Assembly (NCBI RefSeq): GCF_025465945.1
Contig: NZ_JANLNW010000060.1
Coordinates: forward strand, 62,001-126,000
From: Pseudomonas sp. 6D_7.1_Bac1
GTDB taxonomy: Bacteria > Pseudomonadota > Gammaproteobacteria > Pseudomonadales > Pseudomonadaceae
Length of the DNA: 64,000 nucleotides
Direction of reading: 5' to 3'
The translations under genes were made by a program, and so were the position numbers. Below are positions 1-8,101 of the stretch, piece by piece (position 1 is the stretch's first letter; the number at the start of each line of letters is the position of its first letter). The notes below the pieces were generated by a model. The model worked only from the letters and a program-made list of their open reading frames with translations. It ran no database searches and was not told the origin of the DNA.

Positions 1-66
1 CAAATGGTTGATGGCCGTGCCAAGCAATTGAAACAGCACCAGCCAGGTCAGGCCGCGTAGCAACAT
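1..66 (-). CDS. CidA/LrgA family membrane protein, N-terminal fragment
   Basis: Only the first 22 codons lie in the window; the gene runs off the left edge. Translation from the ATG at 66 gives a hydrophobic start (MLLRGLTWLVLFQLLGTAIN) that matches the first transmembrane helix of the CidA/LrgA family of small holin-like membrane proteins, which often pair with a CidB/LrgB partner. The family call rests on this short segment alone, so it is tentative. Confidence 0.5.
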   Translation of the reverse strand, partial: MLLRGLTWLVLFQLLGTAINHL

Positions 67-262
67 CCGTCATCTCCAGCAAAACTCATCCCCCACACGC
101 GGGCCGAGCATTATAAGCACGACAACGCTATGCACCGGCATTCGCCAAAAGCATGGTCAGTTGACCTGAGCCAATTGTCATGTTGATCTAAAGTGGTTCT
201 CTGGGAGGTCAAATCCCCCCATTCGAAAAACTATAAATCCGATGAACCCAAGGAGAGTCTCA

Positions 263-718
263 ATGCCCTATGTTCCAGTTGCAGAGCTCAAAGATTATGT
301 CGGCAAGGAACTCGGACGTTCCGAATGGCTTACGATCGATCAGGACCGCATCAACCTGTTCGCCGAAGCCACAGGCGATTATCAGTTCATCCACGTTGAC
401 CCGGTAAAAGCCGCACAAACCCCGTTTGGCAGCACGATCGCCCACGGCTTCCTGTCGCTGTCACTGATCCCGAAACTGATGGAGGACATCCTGGTCCTGC
501 CACAAGGTTTGAAGATGGTGGTCAACTACGGCCTGGACAGCGTGCGCTTCATTCAACCGGTGAAGGTCGACTCCAGAGTCCGGCTCAAGGTCGAACTGAG
601 CGAAGTCACCGAAAAGAAACCTGGCCAATGGCTGCTCAAGGCCACCGCCACGCTGGAAATCGAAGGTCAGGAAAAACCGGCGTACATCGCTGAACCGCTG
701 TCGCTGGCGTTCGTGTAA
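263..718 (+). CDS. MaoC family (R)-hydratase-like protein
   Basis: A 151-residue single hotdog-fold MaoC/enoyl-hydratase-2 type protein. The family hydrates trans-2-enoyl thioesters (PhaJ-like) or related acyl thioesters in the cytoplasm. The hydratase motif is visible: FAEATGDYQFIHVDP, with the Asp39/His44 pair spaced five residues apart as in PhaJ, followed by GSTIAHGFLSL. An upstream in-frame ATG at 242 exists, but a strong AAGGAG (250-255) sits 7 nt before the ATG at 263, so 263 is preferred. It stands alone; a hairpin follows. The real substrate cannot be read from sequence. Confidence 0.85.
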   Translation: MPYVPVAELKDYVGKELGRSEWLTIDQDRINLFAEATGDYQFIHVDPVKAAQTPFGSTIAHGFLSLSLIPKLMEDILVLPQGLKMVVNYGLDSVRFIQPVKVDSRVRLKVELSEVTEKKPGQWLLKATATLEIEGQEKPAYIAEPLSLAFV

Positions 719-730
719 CCCCTCGTGTGA

Positions 731-757
731 TGCGAAACAGCTATAAGCTGTTTCGCA
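731..757. repeat. Perfect 12-bp hairpin between maoC-like gene and C13 peptidase gene
   Basis: TGCGAAACAGCT, a 3-nt ATA loop, then its exact reverse complement, 13 nt after the stop codon of the MaoC gene. There is no U-tract on either strand, so it is not a canonical intrinsic terminator. It could be an mRNA 3'-end stabiliser or an operator for the gene starting at 821. Confidence 0.6.
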
Positions 758-820
758 CAGCTCTATATATCAGACACATAGCTGCGGCATACTCGCTCGC
801 CTAATTGCCCGGATCCCGCT

Positions 821-2539
821 ATGCGCTCACTTGCACCCCTTGTTCTGACCCTGTTGCTCACCGCGTGTGGTGACGGCGAATCGCTGTTGCCCCCTGACGC
901 ACGCCTGCCGGATGGCGGCCGTTACCGGGGTGATCTGGTCAATGGGTTGCTGCAAGGCCAGGGCCGGATCGACTACCCGAACGGCAGCTGGTACGCCGGC
1001 CAGTTCGACAAGGGCCAGTGGCACGGTCAGGGCGAATGGCACGGTAGCAACGGTGAGGTCTACCGTGGGGAATTCCAGCAAGGACTGTTCCATGGCCAGG
1101 GCACGCTGACCACCAACGGCAACAGCTACACCGGCGGTTTCAAACTCGGCCGGCGCGACGGTGAAGGCACCCTCAAAGAAGACGGCATGACCTACCGTGG
1201 CGAGTTCAAGGCCGATCAATATTCCGGCCTCGGCCGCCTCGAACTTGAGGACGGCAGTCAGTATCAGGGCCTGTTCGCCAATGGCAAACCCAACGGTGAA
1301 GGCCAGCGCGGCGATGCCAGCGGCAATCAGTTCACCGGCAATTTCGTCGATGGCCAGCTCGAAGGCAACGGCACCTTCAGCAGCGCCGAGGGCGACATTT
1401 ACGTTGGCGGCTTCAAACAGAATCAGTTGAACGGTAAAGGCCGCTACGAGAACGCCGACGGCGATGTGTGGGTCGGCCAATTCAAGGAAGGCGCGCTCAA
1501 CGGCAAAGGCGAATTGATTGGCGCCGATAACAGCCACTATATCGGCCAATTCAGTGATTGGCGCTTCACCGGTCAAGGCCGCTTGAACCTGGCGGACGGC
1601 AGCTTTTACATCGGCGAGTTCGACAACGACAGCTATCAGGGTCACGGCACGCTGGTGCTGACCGATGGCACCGTGCAAAGCGGTGACTGGATCAATGGCC
1701 AGCGTGTACGCGATGCCAACGGCAAGTTGCTGCCAGACACGCTTGAGCTGGGTTTGCTGGCGCAAGGGCGCCTGCTCGAAGAAGCGCTGGCCAATGTGCC
1801 TGCCTCGACCCCGGCAGTCGAACTGTACACCCTGACCCTGGGTGGCGACGGCAAGCAGAGCGTGTTTTTGCGCGAGTCCGACTACGTCAGCAACATGCTC
1901 GCCAGCCGCTTCGGCGCCTACGGCCAGATCCGCCTGGTCAACCATCGCGATCACCTCGGCGACCGACCGATGGCCACCCGCGAGAACCTGCGCCGCGCCG
2001 TTTTGACCCTGGCCGAACGCAGTGGGCCGGAAGACCTGGTGTTCATCTACCTGACCAGCCATGGCACCCACGAACATGAACTGGTACTCGACCAACCCCG
2101 TCTGGAGCTGGCCGACTTGCCGGCCGACGAATTGGCCACCGTCCTCGCACCGCTGAAAAACCGCGACAAGATCATCGTGATTTCCGCCTGCTACTCCGGT
2201 GGTTTCATCCCGGCCCTCAAAGACGAACACACGCTGATCATGACCGCCTCACGCGCCGACCGTGTGTCGTTCGGTTGCTCGGAAGAGGCCGACTTCACCT
2301 ACTTCGGCGACGCGCTGTTCGTCCACGCCCTGAACCAGACCGACGACCTCGAACAAGCCTTCAAACTGGCCAAGGGCATCGTCGCCGAGCGTGAGCAGGC
2401 GGACAACTTCGAGGCCTCGGAACCTCAGATCTGGGCGCCTAAAGGGGTGTTGGCGCACTGGCAATTACTGCGCAAGCAGCAAGCACGCAAGGCACTGGAA
2501 AGTGCCGCTTTAACCAGCAAGGAAGCAAAGAGCAACTAA
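821..2539 (+). CDS. MORN-repeat lipoprotein with C-terminal C13 (legumain/caspase-like) peptidase domain
   Basis: A 572-residue two-part protein. The N-terminus is a lipoprotein signal (LTLLLTAC, lipidated Cys16, Gly at +2, so probably outer-membrane sorted). Residues ~30-295 are tandem MORN-type repeats of ~23 residues (pattern Y.G.F..G...G.G.), a beta-solenoid also seen in lipid- or protein-binding scaffolds. Residues ~325-550 form a clan CD cysteine peptidase: His414 in YLTSHGTHEHE and Cys457 in VISACYSGG are the catalytic dyad, 43 apart. So it is predicted to be a membrane-anchored, Asn- or Asp-directed protease or peptidase-like protein. Neither substrate nor activation mode is known from the sequence. 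It ends 28 nt before the next gene, so co-transcription is possible. Confidence 0.82.
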   Translation: MRSLAPLVLTLLLTACGDGESLLPPDARLPDGGRYRGDLVNGLLQGQGRIDYPNGSWYAGQFDKGQWHGQGEWHGSNGEVYRGEFQQGLFHGQGTLTTNGNSYTGGFKLGRRDGEGTLKEDGMTYRGEFKADQYSGLGRLELEDGSQYQGLFANGKPNGEGQRGDASGNQFTGNFVDGQLEGNGTFSSAEGDIYVGGFKQNQLNGKGRYENADGDVWVGQFKEGALNGKGELIGADNSHYIGQFSDWRFTGQGRLNLADGSFYIGEFDNDSYQGHGTLVLTDGTVQSGDWINGQRVRDANGKLLPDTLELGLLAQGRLLEEALANVPASTPAVELYTLTLGGDGKQSVFLRESDYVSNMLASRFGAYGQIRLVNHRDHLGDRPMATRENLRRAVLTLAERSGPEDLVFIYLTSHGTHEHELVLDQPRLELADLPADELATVLAPLKNRDKIIVISACYSGGFIPALKDEHTLIMTASRADRVSFGCSEEADFTYFGDALFVHALNQTDDLEQAFKLAKGIVAEREQADNFEASEPQIWAPKGVLAHWQLLRKQQARKALESAALTSKEAKSN

Positions 2540-2567
2540 GCTGAAACAGTATCAAGGGGAAAATATT

Positions 2568-3209
2568 ATGTACTTGACGCCTCAGCATATATTGCTCGCT
2601 GGAGCCACCGGCCTGACCGGTGAACATTTACTCGATCGGCTGCTCAACGAGCCGACCGTCAGTCGTGTACTGGCACCGTCACGCCGACCACTGGCTGAAC
2701 ATCCTCATCTGGAAAACCCGGTCGGCGACCCTTCCGTATTTATTCCGCAACTCAGTGGCCGCGTCGATCTCGCTTTCTGCTGTCTGGGCACTACCATCAA
2801 AAAGGCCGGCTCCGAGCAAGCCTTTCGGGCGGTGGACTTGGACTTGGTCGTGGCCTTCGGCAAACGCGCCCGGGAGATGGGTGCACGGCATCTGATCGTG
2901 ATTAGCGCCATCGGCGCCGATCGGAGATCCTCGGTGCTCTACAACAGAGTCAAAGGCGAAATGGAATATGCCTTGAGGGCCCAGAACTGGCCGCAGCTGA
3001 CCATCTGCCGACCTTCCCTGCTGCTGGGCGATCGTCTGGAACCGCGCATTACCGAACAACTGGCAGGGCCACTGTCCAAACTGATCCCCGGCAAATACCG
3101 CGGCATCGAAGCCTGCCAACTGGCCCGCGCCATGTGGCGCCTGGCGCTGGAAGAACAGGACGGCATGCGGATTGTCGAGTCCGACGAACTGCGCAAGCTC
3201 GGCAAATAA
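2568..3209 (+). CDS. NAD(P)H-binding SDR-like oxidoreductase
   Basis: A 213-residue atypical short-chain dehydrogenase/NAD(P)-binding protein. The Rossmann glycine motif GATGLTG is at residues 12-18 directly after beta-1. A second-half signature (HLIVISAIGADRRSSVLYNRVKGEME) retains a Tyr...Lys pair (YNRVK) like the catalytic YxxxK. This belongs to the HTATIP2/TIP30-like group common in Pseudomonas; the substrate is unknown. AGGGGA lies upstream of the ATG at 2568. A REP doublet follows the stop. Confidence 0.75.
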   Translation: MYLTPQHILLAGATGLTGEHLLDRLLNEPTVSRVLAPSRRPLAEHPHLENPVGDPSVFIPQLSGRVDLAFCCLGTTIKKAGSEQAFRAVDLDLVVAFGKRAREMGARHLIVISAIGADRRSSVLYNRVKGEMEYALRAQNWPQLTICRPSLLLGDRLEPRITEQLAGPLSKLIPGKYRGIEACQLARAMWRLALEEQDGMRIVESDELRKLGK

Positions 3210-3232
3210 TCTTGCGGCGTCTGAACGGACGC

Positions 3233-3326
3233 CTTCGCGAGCAGGCTCGCTCCCACAGGGTTCTGGGGTGAGCATACAAATGTGCGACTCAAGAAAGTCA
3301 GTGTGGGAGCGAGCCTGCTCGCGATA
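3233..3326. repeat. REP doublet (inverted pair), class a
   Basis: Two inverted copies of the Pseudomonas REP (ends TGTGGGAGCG...GCTCGCGA), at 3233-3257 and 3302-3326, in the gap between convergent genes. Typical position and structure of a REPIN; likely an mRNA 3'-end stem-loop shared by both transcripts. Confidence 0.9.
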
Positions 3327-3343
3327 GAGCGCAAAGCGCTCTG

Positions 3344-3628
3344 CTACAACCCGCCCGTCGCCTGAACCCCCACACCCAACACCGTCAACACCGACAGCGG
3401 CAACAGCAGCGTGTCGAGCAGTGCGCTGGCCGGCAGGTCGATGCCGGGGTAGCTGGGTGCTTCGGCACCAAAGTGGTCCTTGGCGCAGCAACCACCGTCC
3501 AGCGCATACAGATCCAGACGCATGCCCGAGTACACCACTGGCGCACCGGGCTTGGCCGCGTCCAGTGTGCGTGCGGTGGCACAGCCGCCCAATTGCAGGG
3601 CAAGCAGCAGAATCAATACCTTATTCAT
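3344..3628 (-). CDS. YceK/YidQ family small lipoprotein
   Basis: A 94-residue predicted lipoprotein: signal segment LLLALQLGGC with the lipidated Cys16, then a short domain (RTLDAAKPGAPVVYSGMRLD, YPGIDLPASALLDTLLLP) typical of the YceK/YidQ family, whose function is unknown. Its start overlaps the end of ubiX by 8 bp, so it is the last gene of the mpl-ubiX operon. Confidence 0.75.
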   Translation of the reverse strand: MNKVLILLLALQLGGCATARTLDAAKPGAPVVYSGMRLDLYALDGGCCAKDHFGAEAPSYPGIDLPASALLDTLLLPLSVLTVLGVGVQATGGL

Positions 3629-4253
3629 CGCTGCTCAAATGGTGTTCGCCCCAACGCGGCAGCATGTCTTGCGGGATGTTCAACAGATTGAGAATCCGCG
3701 CCACGACAAAATCCACCAGATCATCGATGGTCTGCGGTTGGTGATAGAAACCCGGCGAGGCCGGCAGGATGGTCACGCCCATGTTCGACAGCTTGAGCAT
3801 GTTCTCCAGGTGAATGCTTGAATACGGTGCCTCGCGCGGCACCAGAATCAACTGTCGACGTTCTTTCAACGTTACGTCGGCGGCGCGTTCGATCAGGTTG
3901 TTGCAGGCGCCTGTCGCAATCGCCGACAAGGTCCCGGTCGAGCACGGCACCACCACCATCGCGGCCGGCGAGCCGGAGCCCGAGGCCACTGGCGACATCC
4001 AGTCTTCCTTGCCATACACCCGAATCTGCCCGGCAACCGCGCCGGTGTATTCAGTGAGGAAGGCCTGCATCAGCTGCGGTTTCGCCGGCAGCGTAACGTC
4101 GGTCTCGGTGGCCATCACCAGTTGCGCGGCCTTGGAGATCAGGAAGTGCACCTCGCGGTCTTCGCGCACCAGACAATCAAGCAGGCGCAAACCGTACTGG
4201 GCGCCGGAAGCGCCGGTCATGGCCAGCGTGATGCGATCCGGACCGTTGTTCAT
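3621..4253 (-). CDS. ubiX: Flavin prenyltransferase UbiX
   Basis: Attaches a dimethylallyl group to FMN to make prenylated FMN, the cofactor of the UbiD decarboxylase in ubiquinone synthesis. At 210 residues it is full length. Visible family signatures are TGASGAQYGLRLLD near the N-terminus (FMN binding), VVPCSTGTLSAIATG, and LILVPREAPYSSIHLENMLKLS followed by PASPGFYH. It overlaps mpl upstream by 4 bp (ATGA) and the lipoprotein gene downstream by 8 bp, an arrangement shared with other pseudomonads. Confidence 0.95.
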   Translation of the reverse strand: MNNGPDRITLAMTGASGAQYGLRLLDCLVREDREVHFLISKAAQLVMATETDVTLPAKPQLMQAFLTEYTGAVAGQIRVYGKEDWMSPVASGSGSPAAMVVVPCSTGTLSAIATGACNNLIERAADVTLKERRQLILVPREAPYSSIHLENMLKLSNMGVTILPASPGFYHQPQTIDDLVDFVVARILNLLNIPQDMLPRWGEHHLSSDE

Positions 4254-5599
4254 TTAAGCGCCTCGGCCAGTTTGCCGTGCAGGCCGCCGAAGCCGCCGTT
4301 GCTCATGATCACCACATGGGTGCCGGGTTTGGCCTGGTGCTTCACGTGCTCGATGATGCCGTCGAGCGAATCGCAGACAATCGACGGCACCGTGCACAGC
4401 GCAGCAACGGCGGGCAAGTCCCAGCCGAGGTTGGCCGGCGCGTACCAGACCACCTGGTCGGCATCGACCACACTTTGTGGCAAACCGTCACGGTGCGCGC
4501 CGAGCTTCATCGAGTTGGAGCGCGGCTCGATAATCGCGATCAACGGTGCATCGCCAATGCGTTTGCGCAGACCGTCGAGGGTGGTGGCGATGGCCGTCGG
4601 GTGGTGAGCGAAGTCGTCGTAGATGGTGATGCCGTGGACTTCAGCGACCTTTTCCATGCGGCGCTTGACGCTCTTGAACGCGCTCAACGCGGCGATGCCC
4701 ATGCTCGGAACCACGCCCACATGCCGCGCGGCCGCCAGAGTGGCCAGGGCGTTAGCAACGTTATGCTGGCCGGTCATGTCCCACTCGACCACGCCTTGAG
4801 CGACGCCTTCGAACATCACTTCAAACTTCGAGCCGTCTTCGCTGAGCAATTTGACTTGCCATTGCCCGCCCGCGCCGGTGGTTTGCACCGGGGTCCAGCA
4901 GCCCATTTCGATCACGCGCTGCAACGCCGGTTCAGTGGTCGGATGGATCACCAGGCCTTCGCTCGGAATGGTCCGCACCAAGTGGTGGAACTGTCGCTCG
5001 ATGGCCGGCAGATCGGGGAAGATGTCCGCGTGATCGAACTCAAGGTTATTGAGGATCGCGGTACGTGGACGGTAGTGAACGAATTTCGAGCGTTTGTCGA
5101 AGAAGGCGCTGTCGTATTCGTCGGCTTCGATCACGAAGAACGGTGTGTCACCCAGACGCGCCGACACCGAGAAGTTCTGCGGCACACCGCCGATCAAAAA
5201 GCCCGGGCTCATGCCGGCATGCTCCAGCACCCAGGCGAGCATGCTGCTGGTGGTGGTTTTGCCATGGGTGCCAGCAACCGCCAGCACCCAGCGACCTTGC
5301 AGCACGTGGTCGGCCAACCATTGCGGACCGGAGACGTACGGCAGGCCTTTGTTCAAGACGTATTCGACTGCAGGGTTGCCGCGCGACATCGCATTGCCAA
5401 TCACCACCAGGTCCGGAGCCGGATCGAGTTGGGCGGGATCATAACCTTGTGTCAGCTCGATGCCCTGCGCCTGCAACTGCGTACTCATCGGCGGGTAGAC
5501 ATTGGCGTCGGAGCCCGTCACGTGATGGCCCAACTCTTTGGCCAGGACCGCCATCGAACCCATGAAAGTGCCGCAAATACCCAGAATATGAATGTGCAT
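4250..5599 (-). CDS. mpl: UDP-MurNAc:L-Ala-gamma-D-Glu-meso-DAP ligase
   Basis: Murein recycling ligase that joins recovered tripeptide to UDP-N-acetylmuramate using ATP in the cytoplasm. It has 449 residues from the ATG at 5599 (MHIHILGICG), which has a GAGG upstream; the open frame extends 34 codons further into a REP sequence but those codons are not family-like. The N-terminal Rossmann domain carries GICGTFMGS, the central Mur ligase P-loop is GTHGKTTT at ~110-117, the Mur signature EADEYDSAFFDKRSK follows, and the C-terminal domain has DDFAHHPTAI. First gene of mpl-ubiX-yceK-like. Confidence 0.95.
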   Translation of the reverse strand: MHIHILGICGTFMGSMAVLAKELGHHVTGSDANVYPPMSTQLQAQGIELTQGYDPAQLDPAPDLVVIGNAMSRGNPAVEYVLNKGLPYVSGPQWLADHVLQGRWVLAVAGTHGKTTTSSMLAWVLEHAGMSPGFLIGGVPQNFSVSARLGDTPFFVIEADEYDSAFFDKRSKFVHYRPRTAILNNLEFDHADIFPDLPAIERQFHHLVRTIPSEGLVIHPTTEPALQRVIEMGCWTPVQTTGAGGQWQVKLLSEDGSKFEVMFEGVAQGVVEWDMTGQHNVANALATLAAARHVGVVPSMGIAALSAFKSVKRRMEKVAEVHGITIYDDFAHHPTAIATTLDGLRKRIGDAPLIAIIEPRSNSMKLGAHRDGLPQSVVDADQVVWYAPANLGWDLPAVAALCTVPSIVCDSLDGIIEHVKHQAKPGTHVVIMSNGGFGGLHGKLAEALK

Positions 5600-5678
5600 A
5601 GTCAACCTCGTAAAACATCGAGGCAGGTTAGCGTAGGGTGGGAAAAATCGCACCTTGTGTTTCGGACTCACCGACGCC

Positions 5679-5742
5679 TTCGCGAGCAAGCCCGCTCCCA
5701 CAAGGTATCGTGTATCCCTGTGGGAGCGGGCTTGCTCGCGAA
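5679..5742. repeat. REP doublet, class a variant
   Basis: Inverted pair (5679-5702 and 5719-5742) with the GCGGGCTTGCTCGCGAA variant of the REP core, separated by 16 nt. Lies between eatR and mpl on the same strand, immediately after the eatR stop codon. Confidence 0.88.
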
Positions 5743-5757
5743 TGGCCGCGACGCGGT

Positions 5758-7674
5758 TTAGCGGGCGATGCCGTGCTTGCGCAGCTTCCTATATAGCGTA
5801 TTGCGGCTGACACCCAGTTGCTCAGCGGTATGGGTCATGTGCCAACGCTGCTGCTCCAGGGTATTGAGCAGCGTCAGGCGTTCGGCATCGTCCAATGGAT
5901 GTTCGGACACCTCGTCCGCCTGCACCAACGCAAGCACCGGCCGCCCCTGCCGAATCATCACCGGCAAATCCTCAACCCCGATCCGCCCGTCTTCACACAA
6001 TGCCGCCAGGGTTCGCAGCACGTTGCGCAACTGCCGCACGTTGCCCGGCCAGGCGAAGTCGAGCAGCGCCTGTCGCGCCGCAGCGTCGATCAGCACCGCC
6101 TCGCCGCCCGACTCTTCAGCCAGCAAGAAGTCGAGCAACCGGGATTTGTCGCTACGTTCGCGCAGGGCCGGCAAGGCGATTTCCAGGCCATTGAGGCGGT
6201 AGTACAAATCTTCGCGGAAACTGCCGTCCTGCACGCGCTCCAGCAAATTACGGTGAGTGGCGCTGATGATCCGCACATTGACCGCTTGTGGTTCGCCACC
6301 GATCGGCACCACCAGCCGATCTTCCAGCACCCTTAATAGCCGGGTTTGCAGGGCCAGTGGCATGTCGCCGATTTCGTCGAGGAACAGCGTGCCGCCATCG
6401 GCCTGCTGCAACTTGCCACGCATGCCCTCTTTGCGCGCACCGGTGAAACTGCCACCGCGATAACCGAACAGTTCGCTCTCGATCAGGCTTTCCGGGATAG
6501 CGGCGCAGTTGAGCGCGACGAAGGCTTTTTCTGCGCGCTGACTGGACTGATGCACGGCTTTGGCAAAGGCCTCTTTACCCGAGCCGGTTTCACCGTTGAT
6601 CAACAGCGGCACATCACGTTCGAAGACCCGCAAGGCTTTACGAAAATCAGCCTGCAGCCCTTCATCCCCCAGACAAATGCCCGCAAGCGCTGGGCGCTCG
6701 GCAATGATCGGCTTTTGCACCACCGGGGTCGGCACGCTACGTGGCTGGCCGCGCAACAGCGCAAACAACACCCGCCCGTCGCGGGTGCGTAGTGGCCAAC
6801 TGGCGCTGGCATTGACGCTCGCCCGCCCCAGCAGTTCGTCCAGCGAGCAATCGAAAAACGCCTCGACCGGCTTGCCCAGCAACCCGCCGCGAATATGCCC
6901 CAGCAGGTTCAATGCACTCTGATTGACCGCACTGATCCGCCCTTCGCCGTCGAATGCCAGCAGCCCTTCGCTGAATAGCCCGACCGACTCGGCCTGCAAG
7001 TGAAAGCGCAGCAGCCATTGATTGTCGAAGTAACGCAGGAAGTAGCAACTCTCGATCATCTTCGCCGAGAGGTTGACCAGCGCCATGGTGTGGAACTGGC
7101 TCTGGCGCGAGACATCGTGGCGCGCCGACGAGACGTCGAGCACCGCCAGCAGCTCGCCGTGAGGGTCAAACACCGGGCTCGCCGAACAGGTCAGCCCTGT
7201 ATGACGCCCCCGAAAATGCTCATCCTGGTGGATGGTCAGCGACTGACGCTCCACCAGGCAGGTGCCGATACCGTTGGTGCCTTCACAGGCTTCACTCCAG
7301 TCGGCACCGAGCCAGAGACCGGCGCGCTCGAAAATCTTCCGTTCGGCGGGCGCGGTGACACAGTTGAGGATCACCCCACGGGCGTCAGTCAACAGCACGG
7401 CGTGGCCGGCACCGGAGAGTTGTTGATGCAGGCTGGTCATTTCGCCGCCAGCAATGTGCAGGACTTGCTGCAGGCGTTCGCGACTTTCAAGTACACGACC
7501 GTGTTCAAGCACCGTCGGCGCCATGGTCAGGGCCGGATCAAGGTGATAGTCCTCAAGGCAACGCAGCCAGGAACGGGCGATGGACGGATCGCTGCCAGGT
7601 CCCTGCAAACGGGATTTACCCTGGGTCACGGTCAAGACTTGCTGGGCATGGCGACTCAAATGGTTGCTGTGCAT
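5758..7674 (-). CDS. eatR: Sigma-54 enhancer-binding regulator of ethanolamine catabolism (EatR, AcoR family)
   Basis: A 638-residue activator with AcoR architecture. N-terminal GAF-like region (~residues 70-200, including GTCLVERQSLTIHQDEHF), a PAS-like segment (~210-320), an AAA+ sigma-54 activation domain with Walker A GETGSGKE at 361-368, the loop-1 motif as GSFTGA at 408-413 (usual GAFTGA), and LFLDEIGDMP. A Fis-type HTH lies at the C-terminus (TAEQLGVSRNTLYRKLRKHG). It is divergent from the aldehyde dehydrogenase/permease/eutBC genes, as the P. aeruginosa EatR gene is. The ATG at 7674 is chosen because GGGGAG precedes it; upstream codons lie in a REP. Confidence 0.9.
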   Translation of the reverse strand: MHSNHLSRHAQQVLTVTQGKSRLQGPGSDPSIARSWLRCLEDYHLDPALTMAPTVLEHGRVLESRERLQQVLHIAGGEMTSLHQQLSGAGHAVLLTDARGVILNCVTAPAERKIFERAGLWLGADWSEACEGTNGIGTCLVERQSLTIHQDEHFRGRHTGLTCSASPVFDPHGELLAVLDVSSARHDVSRQSQFHTMALVNLSAKMIESCYFLRYFDNQWLLRFHLQAESVGLFSEGLLAFDGEGRISAVNQSALNLLGHIRGGLLGKPVEAFFDCSLDELLGRASVNASASWPLRTRDGRVLFALLRGQPRSVPTPVVQKPIIAERPALAGICLGDEGLQADFRKALRVFERDVPLLINGETGSGKEAFAKAVHQSSQRAEKAFVALNCAAIPESLIESELFGYRGGSFTGARKEGMRGKLQQADGGTLFLDEIGDMPLALQTRLLRVLEDRLVVPIGGEPQAVNVRIISATHRNLLERVQDGSFREDLYYRLNGLEIALPALRERSDKSRLLDFLLAEESGGEAVLIDAAARQALLDFAWPGNVRQLRNVLRTLAALCEDGRIGVEDLPVMIRQGRPVLALVQADEVSEHPLDDAERLTLLNTLEQQRWHMTHTAEQLGVSRNTLYRKLRKHGIAR

Positions 7675-7729
7675 TTTTATTATTCTCCCCGAACACTGTG
7701 CTGGACCCAATGATGGGCTGTCACCACCT

Positions 7730-7841
7730 TGTGGCGAGGGAGCTTGCTCCCGCTCGAGTGCGTAGCGCTCGCAAAAGATCATGAACGGCAGATAGTTTGG
7801 GGCCGCTTCGCTGCCCAGCGGGAGCAAGCTCCCTCGCCACA
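7730..7841. repeat. REP doublet, class b
   Basis: Inverted copies of a different REP type (TGTGGCGAGGGAGC...CCCGCT) at 7730-7754 and 7817-7841, in the divergent eatR-aldehyde dehydrogenase gap, upstream of the candidate activator site. Confidence 0.88.
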
Positions 7842-7904
7842 GAGCGGCCAGCATCCTCCAGCGCCGAGCGCATTGCAATGCCGGCCTGACCACCAGGTCT
7901 CAGG

Positions 7905-7955
7905 CTGTGCCACAAGCGGTACAAACTGTCACGGGGCCTGTACCGCATCTGTCAC
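7905..7955 (+). promoter_or_regulatory. Candidate EatR upstream activator sequence
   Basis: A perfect 8-bp inverted repeat GCGGTACA (7916-7923) / TGTACCGC (7939-7946) with 15 bp between arms. It is embedded in two copies of CTGTCAC (7926-7932 and 7949-7955). It sits 75-105 bp before the -24 element of the sigma-54 promoter, the distance expected for an enhancer-binding protein. That EatR binds here is inference. Confidence 0.55.
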
Positions 7956-8019
7956 ATGCCCAGTTCCGGCAACGCTCAAAAAACCCGTAAGCCCCTGATT
8001 TACCTGACCCGCAAAGCAC

Positions 8020-8035
8020 TGGCCCGACCTTTGCT
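8020..8035 (+). promoter_or_regulatory. Sigma-54 (-24/-12) promoter of the ethanolamine genes
   Basis: TGGCCCGACCTTTGCT matches the RpoN consensus TGGCACG-N4-TTGCW with one mismatch. The invariant GG and GC dinucleotides are exactly 12 bp apart. It lies 67 nt before the aldehyde dehydrogenase start and downstream of the palindromic activator-like site. Confidence 0.85.
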
Positions 8036-8101
8036 CTACGCTTCTCAAGCGCTCACTGCGCGTACTCCCTTATAAGCACAAAAGCCAAGGAGATACTCAC
8101 C

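Noticed and set aside
827..2230. 467-codon open frame on the minus strand opposite the MORN/C13 gene
   Set aside because: It is a shadow of the GC-rich repeat-bearing gene; composition is low-complexity Ala/Val/Gln and no family resemblance or ribosome site is seen.
3233..3326. Repeated REP sequences across the window as a CRISPR array
   Set aside because: Copies are scattered as inverted pairs in intergenic gaps, with no regular direct repeats, spacers or cas genes.
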